Shown here piece after piece: positions 1 to 6,452 of a stretch of 13,581 bases of DNA. The DNA lies in assembly GCA_016710525.1 (NCBI GenBank), contig JADJVQ010000096.1, positions 1 through 13,581 of the forward strand. Reading direction: 5' to 3'. The notes under the pieces were generated by a model. It was not told the origin of the DNA and ran no database searches. It saw nothing but the letters and a program-made list of their open reading frames with translations. The stretch comes from Burkholderiaceae bacterium (GTDB lineage Bacteria > Pseudomonadota > Gammaproteobacteria > Burkholderiales > Burkholderiaceae_E). Made by a program: the position numbers and the translations under genes. Within the stretch, counting starts at the first letter, position 1. Each line of letters begins with the position of its first letter.

Positions 1-1334
1 GCCGCGTCGACCGTGCTGTAGACCGGCGCGAAGCCTCCGCCCGGCGTGCGGAAGTTCGTGGTCTGCCCCTGGTACAGGCGCGCCGCCACCCATTGCACGT
101 CACCGGCATAGGCATAGGCCCGCAGATCGAACTTCAGCGGCACGGGGGCATCCTGGCCCTCGATCAGGCGCTCGCCCGGCACGACCAGCGCCTGCGCCAC
201 GTAGTCGCCCGCCAGGATCTCGTCCCAGACCCGGCGCGTCAGCTTGTCGCCCCGATACGCCGCGCGGCTGCCGTAACCGGCCACCGGCTTGAAGAACAGG
301 CCGCGCCGCGCCGCCCACAGGCGATCGGCATGCGCCGCGTCGACCGTTTCGGTGAGGGGCACGCTGTCCAGCAGCACCTGCTGCACCGGTTCGGGCACAC
401 CCAGCGCCTGCAGCTGCGCGCGGTCGCTGAAGATCGCCAGCCGGCGCTTGTCCGCATACAGGGCGTGCGCCCGCGGGTCGGGCGTCAGCACCACCGCCTG
501 CTGCAGCCAGGCCTCGCGCACCAGGGCGCTGGCGGGCTGCTCGAGATAAAAATCGGTGAGGCGGTTGTAGATCAGATCGATGGCGTGCTCGCCGTGCCAC
601 AGCCGGCCCTCGCGCCATTCGAAGTCGCCCGGTCCGGCAATCACCGCCCGCAGGCCATGGCGCTGGAACAGATGGGTGAACAGCAGGAACTCCGGATACA
701 GGTACTGCTGCTCGGGATGCTCGTCGACGATGGCGATGGTGGCGAGCGGCCCTTCGCGCCCGGCCAGCCGCCACTCCTCGCGGAACATGTCGACCACCCG
801 CTGCTCGAACGCGAGGATGCTGGCCGGCGTGGGCAGCAGGCCCGCCATGGCCTCGCAGCAGGCCCGCTGGGCGCGCGCCAGCAGCGCGTTGAGCATCGCG
901 CCGCCGGCATTGGTGTTGATCTCGATCAGACCCAGGCGGCCGTGGTTCAGATGGAAGTCGTAGCCGAAGAAAACACCGCGCGGTGCGCTGGCGCCAATGC
1001 CGGCGCTGACACCGACGCTGGCGCGGGTGCGGGCAATCGCCGGCGCCTCGGCCAGCACCTGATCGCGATAGGCGAGCATCGCCACCACGGCCTCCACGGC
1101 CCGCACCACCTGGGCGATCTGGCGCAGCGGCTGCGGCGCCACGAACACCGGCTGGGCAGCGAAGACGTAGGGGCAGCGTTCGCGCACCAGCGCCGACAAT
1201 CCGGGCTGGCCGAGTTCCGACTCCAGCGCCCCGGCCAGCGCCTCGCGATCGAGGCTGAAGCAGAAGCACTCGTGATTCAGGGCCTCGAACTGCTGCGCGT
1301 CCGAGGGCTGGGGGTTGGCGGATTCGGTTGTCAT
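1..1334 (-). CDS. ATP-grasp-like ligase family protein, C-terminus cut by the window edge
   Basis: Reading leftwards from the ATG at 1334-1332, the frame stays open for 444 codons and leaves the window. It starts MTTESANPQPSDAQQFEALN. Around residues 126-145 it carries a DFHLNHGRLGLIEINTNAGG block. Near residue 349 a lysine in FFKPVAGYGSRAAYRG is followed by VVPGER and KFDLRAYAYAG. A KP plus Gly-rich loop, a later acidic strand and the IEINTN block suggest a glutathione-synthetase-type ATP-grasp fold, possibly circularly permuted. That family joins a carboxylate to an amine or thiol with ATP, but the substrate here is unknown. A GAAGAGA stretch lies just upstream of the start. The gene follows the MFS gene by 14 nt and is probably the last known member of the ars operon. 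The fold call is moderately sure. A role in arsenic metabolism is only inferred from position. Confidence 0.72.
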   Translation of the reverse strand, partial: MTTESANPQPSDAQQFEALNHECFCFSLDREALAGALESELGQPGLSALVRERCPYVFAAQPVFVAPQPLRQIAQVVRAVEAVVAMLAYRDQVLAEAPAIARTRASVGVSAGIGASAPRGVFFGYDFHLNHGRLGLIEINTNAGGAMLNALLARAQRACCEAMAGLLPTPASILAFEQRVVDMFREEWRLAGREGPLATIAIVDEHPEQQYLYPEFLLFTHLFQRHGLRAVIAGPGDFEWREGRLWHGEHAIDLIYNRLTDFYLEQPASALVREAWLQQAVVLTPDPRAHALYADKRRLAIFSDRAQLQALGVPEPVQQVLLDSVPLTETVDAAHADRLWAARRGLFFKPVAGYGSRAAYRGDKLTRRVWDEILAGDYVAQALVVPGERLIEGQDAPVPLKFDLRAYAYAGDVQWVAARLYQGQTTNFRTPGGGFAPVYSTVDA

Positions 1335-1348
1335 CGGCGTCTCTTCAG

Positions 1349-2641
1349 TCAGGAATGCGCAGCCGGCCTGATGGCGGGCATCAGCATCAGGGCAACCAGC
1401 GCCGACAGGCCCAAGCCGGCCGACAGCCACAAGGTCGAGGCGCCCCACCGGTCCAGCGCCAGGCCGAACAGGAAGGGCGCCGTCGCCTGCGCCACACGGG
1501 CCGGCATCATCAGCCAGCCCTGCCGCTCGCCATAACCGTGGGCGCCGAACAGCACCAGCGGCAGCGTGCCCTTGGCGATGGTGAGGATGCCATTGCCCCC
1601 GCCGTGCAGCAGCGCGAACAGTGCCGCGGCAGGCGCGCCCGCGACCAGCAGCGCGAGCGCGCCGATCGGGTGGCCCAGCGCCGCCAGCCTTGCGGACAGC
1701 AGCGGATGCACGCGGCGCAGGAAGCCGAATTCGAGCAGCCGCCCGGCAACCTGCGCGGGCCCGATCAGCGCCCCGGCGGCAACCGCCGCCGCCAGCGTCG
1801 CGCCGCAGGCCTGCAGCAGGCGCGGCAGATGCGACGCCATCGAGGCGCTGACGAAGAAGGTCACCGAAAACACGAACGCCAGCAGGATCGTGGTGAGGCG
1901 CAGGCGGGCGGCCGAGGCGATCGGCGTCGAGGTCGCCGACGCGCTGGACGCGGACTCCGGCAAGGCAGAGGCCGGTACGCCGGACTCGGCGCCAGAATTG
2001 ACACTGGGCGCCGCCCCCGATGCGCCGGCGGGCGGATTGTCCGAAGCCGGCGACGAAGGCGCCGGAGCCGGTCCAACCTCTGGCAACAACGCATTGAGCG
2101 GCAGGCCGATCAGCAGATGCAGCCCCGCCCAGGCGAAACACGCCTCGCGCCAGCCGAACTGGCTCTCCAGCAGGGCGGTCAGCGGCCAGCCCACGGTGCT
2201 GGCAAAGCCGGCGATCAGGGTGATGCCGGTGATCGCATTGCGCGCGCCTTGCCCATACAACCGGACCAGCGCGGTGAAGGCCGCCTCGTACAATCCGCTG
2301 CCCATGGCGATGCCGAGCAGCCCCCACGCCAGGAACAGCGTGACCGGCCCCCGCGCCAGCCCCAGGGCCAGCAGGCCGAGGGCGAACAGGACGTTGGTGC
2401 CCATCAGCACCGGCCGCCCGCCCCGCCGGTCGATCAGGCGGCCGGCGGCCGGACCCACCGCGGCGGACACCACCAGCGCAATCGAGAACGCCGCGAACAC
2501 CGTCGGCGCCGCCACGCCCAGCTCCTTGGCCATCGGCGTGGCCAGCACGGCGGGCAGGTAGTAGGACGAAGCCCAGGACAAGGTCTGCGCGGTGCCCAGG
2601 GCACCCACCGTGACGCTGCGGCGGCTGGCGAGGTTCACCAT
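1349..2641 (-). CDS. Major facilitator superfamily transporter in the ars operon
   Basis: This 430-residue integral membrane protein has about 12 hydrophobic segments in two blocks. The loop after TM2 holds the MFS signature-like GRLIDRRGGRPVLMG (about residues 67-81). Between the two halves (about residues 190-245) lies a long Pro/Ala/Ser-rich linker that starts near LLPEVGPAPAPSSP. This is longer and more low-complexity than the usual MFS central loop. The start at 2641 has a GGCGGAG ribosome-binding sequence 7 nt upstream. It lies 19 nt after the arsCH stop and 14 nt before the ATP-grasp gene, so all are probably co-transcribed. MFS proteins in ars clusters (ArsJ, ArsK) export arsenic compounds, but I cannot assign this one to either family. 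The substrate could be an arsenical or the product of the downstream ATP-grasp enzyme. Confidence 0.88.
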   Translation of the reverse strand: MVNLASRRSVTVGALGTAQTLSWASSYYLPAVLATPMAKELGVAAPTVFAAFSIALVVSAAVGPAAGRLIDRRGGRPVLMGTNVLFALGLLALGLARGPVTLFLAWGLLGIAMGSGLYEAAFTALVRLYGQGARNAITGITLIAGFASTVGWPLTALLESQFGWREACFAWAGLHLLIGLPLNALLPEVGPAPAPSSPASDNPPAGASGAAPSVNSGAESGVPASALPESASSASATSTPIASAARLRLTTILLAFVFSVTFFVSASMASHLPRLLQACGATLAAAVAAGALIGPAQVAGRLLEFGFLRRVHPLLSARLAALGHPIGALALLVAGAPAAALFALLHGGGNGILTIAKGTLPLVLFGAHGYGERQGWLMMPARVAQATAPFLFGLALDRWGASTLWLSAGLGLSALVALMLMPAIRPAAHS

Positions 2642-2660
2642 GCCCGCGCTCCGCCGGTGC

Positions 2661-3809
2661 TCACAGGCTCACCTGGTTGACCCGCCGCGACAGCGCCTGC
2701 GCGCTCTCCTTGCGCTCGCTGTAGCGATCGACCAGATACGGCGCCAGGTCGCGCGTCAGCAGCGTGAACTTCATCAGTTCTTCCATCACGTCGACCACGC
2801 GGTCGTAGAAGGCCGAGGGCTTCATCCGGCCAGCCTCGTCGAATTCCTGGAAGGCCTTGGCCACCGACGACTGATTGGGGATGGTCAGCAGGCGCATCCA
2901 GCGCCCGAGCACCCGCAGCTGATTGACCGCATTGAACGATTGCGAGCCGCCGCTGACCTGCATCACCGCCAGCGTCTTGCCCTGCGTGGGGCGCACCGCG
3001 CCCAGCTCGAGCGGGATCCAGTCGATCTGCGCCTTCATGATGCCGGTCATCGCGCCGTGCCGTTCGGGCGAGGTCCAGACCATGCCTTCGGCCCAGGCCG
3101 CGGCCTCGCGCAGTTCGCGCACCTTGGGATGGCTGTCGGGCGCACCGTCGGGCAGCGGCAGCCCGGCGGGGTCGAAGATGCGCACCTCGCCGCCCATCGC
3201 GCGCAGCAGCCGCGCCGCCTCGAGCGTCAGCAGCCGGCTGTACGAGCGTTCGCGCAGCGAGCCATAGAGCATCAGGAACCGGGGCGCATGGGTCGACGCA
3301 CCGGCCGTGCCGGGCCCCGCCTGCAAGCGGGCCGCGTTCGGCCGCTCGAAAAGAGCGCGATCGACGTTGGGCAGGCTCTCGTCACCGGCGACACGGCGGC
3401 CCCTCGCATCGATGACGGCCTCGCCATCTTCCTTCGCGAACGCGCCGCGCTGCGGGGCGGGCAGCAGGTCGAGCACGAGCTCGGAGGGCCGGCACAGGCG
3501 CGTGCCCAGCGGCGTGCGCACGATCGGCCGGTTCATCAGGATCGGGTGCGCCACCAGAAAATCGAGCAGTTGCTCGTCGGTCCACTTCGGGTCGTCGAGC
3601 TGCAGTTCGTCGTAGGGCGTGCCCTTGCGGCGCAGCACCTCGCGCACCGGCACGCCCATCGCGGCGATCAGTTCGCGCAACCGCTCCTTGCCCGGCGGCG
3701 TCTTCAGGTATTCGATCACCTGCGGCTCGGCGCCGCTGTTGCGGATCAGCGCCAGCGTGTTGCGCGAGGTGCCGCAGGCAGGGTTGTGATAAATCGTGAT
3801 GTCGCTCAT
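2661..3809 (-). CDS. arsC-arsH: Fused arsenate reductase (ArsC)-organoarsenical oxidase (ArsH)
   Basis: One 382-residue frame contains two enzymes. Residues 1-141 match glutaredoxin-dependent ArsC of the R773 type over its full length. The catalytic Cys12 sits in HNPACGTSRNT, and Arg60, Arg94 and Arg107 occupy the arsenate-binding positions of that family. ArsC reduces As(V) to As(III) with glutathione and glutaredoxin. Residues from about 146 (LPNVDRALFE) to 382 match ArsH, an NADPH-dependent FMN protein that oxidises trivalent organoarsenicals. The flavin-binding motif GSLRERSYSR is at 183-192. ArsC normally ends just after its GRRV-like tail, but here the frame reads straight into ArsH, and I found no in-frame ATG or GTG near the junction (about 3387). 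The first in-frame Met of the ArsH half, residue 180, is too late. The start ATG overlaps the ACR3 stop as ATGA. The domain calls are very sure. Whether the product stays fused is untested. Confidence 0.93.
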   Translation of the reverse strand: MSDITIYHNPACGTSRNTLALIRNSGAEPQVIEYLKTPPGKERLRELIAAMGVPVREVLRRKGTPYDELQLDDPKWTDEQLLDFLVAHPILMNRPIVRTPLGTRLCRPSELVLDLLPAPQRGAFAKEDGEAVIDARGRRVAGDESLPNVDRALFERPNAARLQAGPGTAGASTHAPRFLMLYGSLRERSYSRLLTLEAARLLRAMGGEVRIFDPAGLPLPDGAPDSHPKVRELREAAAWAEGMVWTSPERHGAMTGIMKAQIDWIPLELGAVRPTQGKTLAVMQVSGGSQSFNAVNQLRVLGRWMRLLTIPNQSSVAKAFQEFDEAGRMKPSAFYDRVVDVMEELMKFTLLTRDLAPYLVDRYSERKESAQALSRRVNQVSL

Positions 3810-4885
3810 GGGTTGCGTCCGATGGTTGCGGGGGCGCGGGCCGCGGCGGGCCGCTCGTACCAGTCGCGGCTGCCATTGACCAGGCGCACCACCAGCAGCA
3901 TCACCGGCACCTCGATCAGCACGCCGACCACGGTGGCCAGCGCCGCGCCGGACTCGAAGCCGAACAGGCTGATCGCGGCGGCCACGGCCAGCTCGAAGAA
4001 GTTGCTGGCGCCGATCAGTGCCGACGGGCAGGCCACGCTGTGCGACTCGCCCAGGCGGCGGTTCAGCCAGTACGCCAGGCCTGCGTTGAAGAACACCTGG
4101 ATCAGGATGGGCACCGCCAGCATCGCGATCACCAGCGGCTGCTTCAGGATGGCCTCGCCCTGGAAGGCGAACAGCAGCACCAGCGTGGCCAGCAGCGCCG
4201 CGATCGACCACGGGCCGATGCGCGCCAGCGTGGCCTCCAAGGCCGCCGGGCCGCGCGCCAGCAGCGCCCGCCGCCAGAGCTGCGCCAGCACCACCGGGAT
4301 CACGATGTACAGCACCACCGAGGTGATCAGCGTGGCCCAGGGCACCGTGATCGACGACAGGCCCAGCAGCAGCGCGACGATCGGCGCGAACGCGAACACC
4401 ATGATGGTGTCGTTCAGCGCCACCTGCGACAGCGTGAACAGCGGGTGCCCGCCGGTGAGCCGGCTCCACACGAAGACCATCGCGGTGCAGGGCGCGGCGG
4501 CCAGCAGGATCAGGCCGGCGATGTAGCTGTCGGCCTGGTCGGCGGGCAGCCAGGGCGCGAACACCTGGCGGATGAAGATCCAGCCCAGCAGCGCCATCGA
4601 GAACGGCTTGACCGCCCAGTTCACGAACAGCGTGACGCCGATGCCGCGCCAGTGCTGCTTCACCTGATGCAGCGCGCCGAAGTCCACCTTCAGCAGCATC
4701 GGGATGATCATCACCCAGATCAGCGCACCCACCGGCAGGTTGACCCGCGCGATCTCCATGCGGCCGATGGCCTGCACCGGCCCGGGCAGTGCCTGACCCA
4801 GCGCGACGCCGGCGACGATGCACAGGAACACCCAGACGGTGAGGTAGCGCTCGAAGACGCTCATCGGGGCCGGCGCGGTCAGCAT
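3806..4885 (-). CDS. acr3: Arsenite efflux transporter, ACR3 family
   Basis: This 359-residue inner-membrane protein has about 10 transmembrane segments and exports arsenite. It has the hallmarks of the ACR3 (bile acid/sodium symporter-like) family: NWAVKPFSMALLGW near residue 89, the TM4 cysteine at 133 in LLAAAPCTAMVFVW, GASNFFELAVAAAI near 292, and Glu325 in GVLIEVPVML. A TM4 Cys and a late-TM Glu are the residues needed for transport in characterised Acr3 proteins. I chose the ATG at 4885 because it overlaps the arsR stop by 7 nt, which suggests translational coupling, and has a CAGGGCG stretch upstream. An internal ATG at 4864 (MSVFERY) is the alternative and would give 352 residues. The stop overlaps the arsCH start by 4 nt. 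The family call is very sure. Some annotation tools may label it ArsB. Confidence 0.95.
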   Translation of the reverse strand: MLTAPAPMSVFERYLTVWVFLCIVAGVALGQALPGPVQAIGRMEIARVNLPVGALIWVMIIPMLLKVDFGALHQVKQHWRGIGVTLFVNWAVKPFSMALLGWIFIRQVFAPWLPADQADSYIAGLILLAAAPCTAMVFVWSRLTGGHPLFTLSQVALNDTIMVFAFAPIVALLLGLSSITVPWATLITSVVLYIVIPVVLAQLWRRALLARGPAALEATLARIGPWSIAALLATLVLLFAFQGEAILKQPLVIAMLAVPILIQVFFNAGLAYWLNRRLGESHSVACPSALIGASNFFELAVAAAISLFGFESGAALATVVGVLIEVPVMLLVVRLVNGSRDWYERPAAARAPATIGRNP

Positions 4886-5205
4886 GAAGCGACGCCCTGC
4901 CCCGCCGGGGCCGCACAGCCCGCGCCCTGGCAGCAATGCGCCGACAGGTAATCGAGCAACGCGTTCATCTGCGCCACCGAGGGCCGGTAGATCAGGTGCC
5001 GGCCCTCGCGTTCCTGCGACACCAGGCCGGCGTGCATGAGCTCCTTCAGGTGAAAGGACAGCGTGGATGCGGGCACGTCCAGCGTGGCCGACAGCGCACC
5101 CGGCGTCATGCCTTCGGGGCCCGCGCCGATCAGCGCGCGGAAGACGCGCAGGCGCATGGCCTGGGCCAGGGCGGCGAGCGAGGCAACAGCGGTTTTTTCA
5201 TCCAT
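4879..5205 (-). CDS. arsR: Arsenic-responsive transcriptional repressor ArsR
   Basis: This 108-residue winged-helix protein of the ArsR/SmtB family should repress the ars operon and release DNA when it binds As(III). The recognition helix region is VPASTLSFHLKELMHAGLV (about residues 44-62), followed by the wing EREGRHLIYRPS. It lacks the ELCVCDL-type metal site found in the recognition helix of R773 ArsR. It has a C-terminal cluster instead: Cys91, Cys92 and Cys97, with a further Cys at 108. This matches the Acidithiobacillus-type ArsR, where three C-terminal cysteines bind As(III). It is the first gene of the minus-strand operon and overlaps ACR3 by 7 nt. The start at 5205 has an AGGGG sequence 8 nt upstream. 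An autoregulated promoter lies directly upstream. Confidence 0.95.
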   Translation of the reverse strand: MDEKTAVASLAALAQAMRLRVFRALIGAGPEGMTPGALSATLDVPASTLSFHLKELMHAGLVSQEREGRHLIYRPSVAQMNALLDYLSAHCCQGAGCAAPAGQGVASC

Positions 5206-5228
5206 GGAATCGGCCCCTGGCGCAGTCG

Positions 5229-5254
5229 GAAGTTTCGAATGATAACAATACTTC
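5229..5254. promoter_or_regulatory. Candidate ArsR operator, imperfect inverted repeat
   Basis: GAAGT (5229-5233) and ACTTC (5250-5254) form a perfect 5-bp inverted repeat with 16 nt between, and TTCGAA lies inside it (5234-5239). It covers the proposed -10 of the ars promoter. ArsR/SmtB repressors bind imperfect inverted repeats at or near their own promoter, which fits. The repeat is short and could be chance. Confidence 0.4.
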
Positions 5255-5260
5255 TATAAA
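5233..5260 (+). promoter_or_regulatory. Weak candidate divergent promoter for the deacylase gene
   Basis: On the plus strand TATAAA (5255-5260) is a good -10 match. The best -35 at suitable spacing is the poor TTTCGA (5233-5238, 16-nt gap). If real, it would overlap the ars operator and could be co-regulated by ArsR. It lies 85 nt upstream of the 5346 start. Low certainty. Confidence 0.25.
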
Positions 5261-5268
5261 AATGGAAA
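5239..5268 (-). promoter_or_regulatory. Candidate sigma70 promoter of the ars operon
   Basis: Reading the minus strand, TTTCCA (5268-5263, 4 of 6 to the -35 consensus) is followed after 18 nt by TATCAT (5244-5239, 5 of 6 to the -10 consensus). The segment is an AT-rich island in otherwise GC-rich DNA and sits 34 nt upstream of the arsR start. This is pattern matching only. No transcription start is known. Confidence 0.5.
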
Positions 5269-5345
5269 GATGGAAGACCTATGCCGCCTCGTCGGGCGTC
5301 GGCCGGTCCCCTGCGCGATAGACTTGCCCGCCCGATCCGCGCCTG

Positions 5346-6293
5346 ATGGAGTCGATGAACCCGCCCAACCTGAGCCTCGACGTCCTGCCGCGCGACCTGT
5401 CGCCCTACCGCCAGGGCAACACCGGCATCGACTACGTGCACCGCTTCGAGTCCGGCAGGCCGGGTCCGCACGTGCTGGTCAATGCCCTCACCCATGGCAA
5501 CGAGTTCTGCGGCATGGTGGCCGCCACTCACCTGCTGGACAACGGGGTGCGCCCGCAGGTGGGCACGCTGACCGTCAGCTTCGCCAATGTCGCGGCCTAC
5601 GAGTCCTTCGACCCCGGCCAGCCGTTCCAGAGCCGCCAGCTGGTGCACAACTTCAACCGCATCTGGTCGACGCTGTGGCTCGACGGCGGCGAAGACAGCC
5701 CCGAGCTGCGCCGCGCCCGCGTCATGCGCCCGGTGGTGGCGGCGGCCGACCACATCCTGGACATCCACTCGACCGCCCAGGACGTGCAGCCGTTCTGGGT
5801 GTACCCGAACTTCGAGCGCAATGCGCAGGTGGCGCTGGCCATCGGCCGGCCGGCCGTCCACCTGGTGATGCCGCAGGGATTGGGCTCGGGCGCGCCGATC
5901 ATCGAATACGGCCAGCACGGCACGGCGCAATCCACTGGCGTGGGCGTGGTGGCCGAGTGCGGACAGCACTTCAAGCGGGCCACCAGCGACCTGGCCGTCG
6001 AGGTGGCGTACGATTTTCTGGCGCACTTCGGGCTGATCGCGCCGCGGCCGCGCGCGGCCGATGCCCCGGCGGCGCGGCGCTTCGAGCTGATCCAGGCGTG
6101 CGTGGTGAAGACCCCCGAGTTTCGCTTCGCGCGGCCGGTGGTGGGGTTCGAGGCCTTCGCGCGTGGCGAGTTGATCGCCACCGACGGCGATGAAGAGATC
6201 CGTTCGCCGTGCGATGGCTGCACGATCCTGATGCCCACGCGCAGTGCGGTGGTGGGGCGGGAGGGGGTTTATCTGTCGCGGCCGATGGATTGA
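5346..6293 (+). CDS. Succinylglutamate desuccinylase/aspartoacylase family zinc deacylase
   Basis: This 315-residue soluble protein belongs to the AstE/AspA branch of the M14 zinc carboxypeptidase-like fold, which hydrolyses N-acyl amino acids. The zinc ligands are visible: His50 and Glu53 in THGNEFCG, and His141 in ILDIHSTAQ. HNFNRIW (101-107) corresponds to the substrate-binding Asn/Arg segment of the family, and Glu204 in VVAECGQH is the likely catalytic glutamate. The C-terminal part from about residue 235 is a small beta-rich domain, usual for the family. The acyl substrate cannot be read from the sequence. ATG 5346 gives the longest frame. ATG 5355 is the alternative, though its GGAG lies only 3 nt upstream. 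The gene is divergent from arsR across 140 nt and ends 159 nt before the accessory locus. It probably belongs to the host backbone rather than to either neighbour. Confidence 0.88.
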   Translation: MESMNPPNLSLDVLPRDLSPYRQGNTGIDYVHRFESGRPGPHVLVNALTHGNEFCGMVAATHLLDNGVRPQVGTLTVSFANVAAYESFDPGQPFQSRQLVHNFNRIWSTLWLDGGEDSPELRRARVMRPVVAAADHILDIHSTAQDVQPFWVYPNFERNAQVALAIGRPAVHLVMPQGLGSGAPIIEYGQHGTAQSTGVGVVAECGQHFKRATSDLAVEVAYDFLAHFGLIAPRPRAADAPAARRFELIQACVVKTPEFRFARPVVGFEAFARGELIATDGDEEIRSPCDGCTILMPTRSAVVGREGVYLSRPMD

Positions 6294-6381
6294 AGCGATC
6301 CCAGCCGCGGCGGGCCACGACCGGCCTTCCGCTCGACCCGACGGCCGCGTTCGGACATACCCGCAGGCGAGCGCCAGATGT

Positions 6382-6410
6382 TTGATTTGGCAGGCCTTAG
6401 CGATCAGAAT
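6382..6410 (+). promoter_or_regulatory. Weak candidate promoter of the accessory locus
   Basis: TTGATT (6382-6387) and CAGAAT (6405-6410) have an ideal 17-nt spacing, each with about 4 of 6 consensus bases, inside a locally less GC-rich stretch. It lies 42 nt upstream of the 6453 start, the first gene of the plus-strand cluster. Nothing else in 6294-6452 looks like a gene or a terminator. Confidence 0.25.
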
Positions 6411-6441
6411 CCGATGGCAACAGTGGGGCATGCTCGCTGTG

Positions 6442-6447
6442 AAGGAG
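6442..6447 (+). promoter_or_regulatory. Ribosome-binding site fixing the 6453 start
   Basis: AAGGAG followed by 5 nt and ATG. This selects 6453 over the in-frame upstream ATG at 6378, and the protein then begins directly with a signal peptide. Confidence 0.8.
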
Positions 6448-6452
6448 TTCAA

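Noticed and set aside
93..1535. Long plus-strand open frame of 480 codons
   Set aside because: It lies opposite the ATP-grasp and MFS genes, and its translation is low-complexity Arg/Gln/His-rich. It is typical of an antisense frame in GC-rich DNA.
2592..4526. Long plus-strand open frame of 644 codons
   Set aside because: The opposite strand encodes arsCH and ACR3 with clear family motifs. The plus frame is rich in Arg/Gln/His and has no ribosome-binding site or recognisable domain.
3810..4916. Upstream extension of the arsCH frame to 4916
   Set aside because: The frame is open by chance opposite ACR3's own frame. The ArsC start at 3809 has the family N-terminus MSDITIYHNPACG and overlaps the ACR3 stop.
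6294..6452. Small gene or terminator between the deacylase and gene A
   Set aside because: There is no stem with a T-run and no short frame with a ribosome-binding site. Only a weak promoter-like pair is visible.
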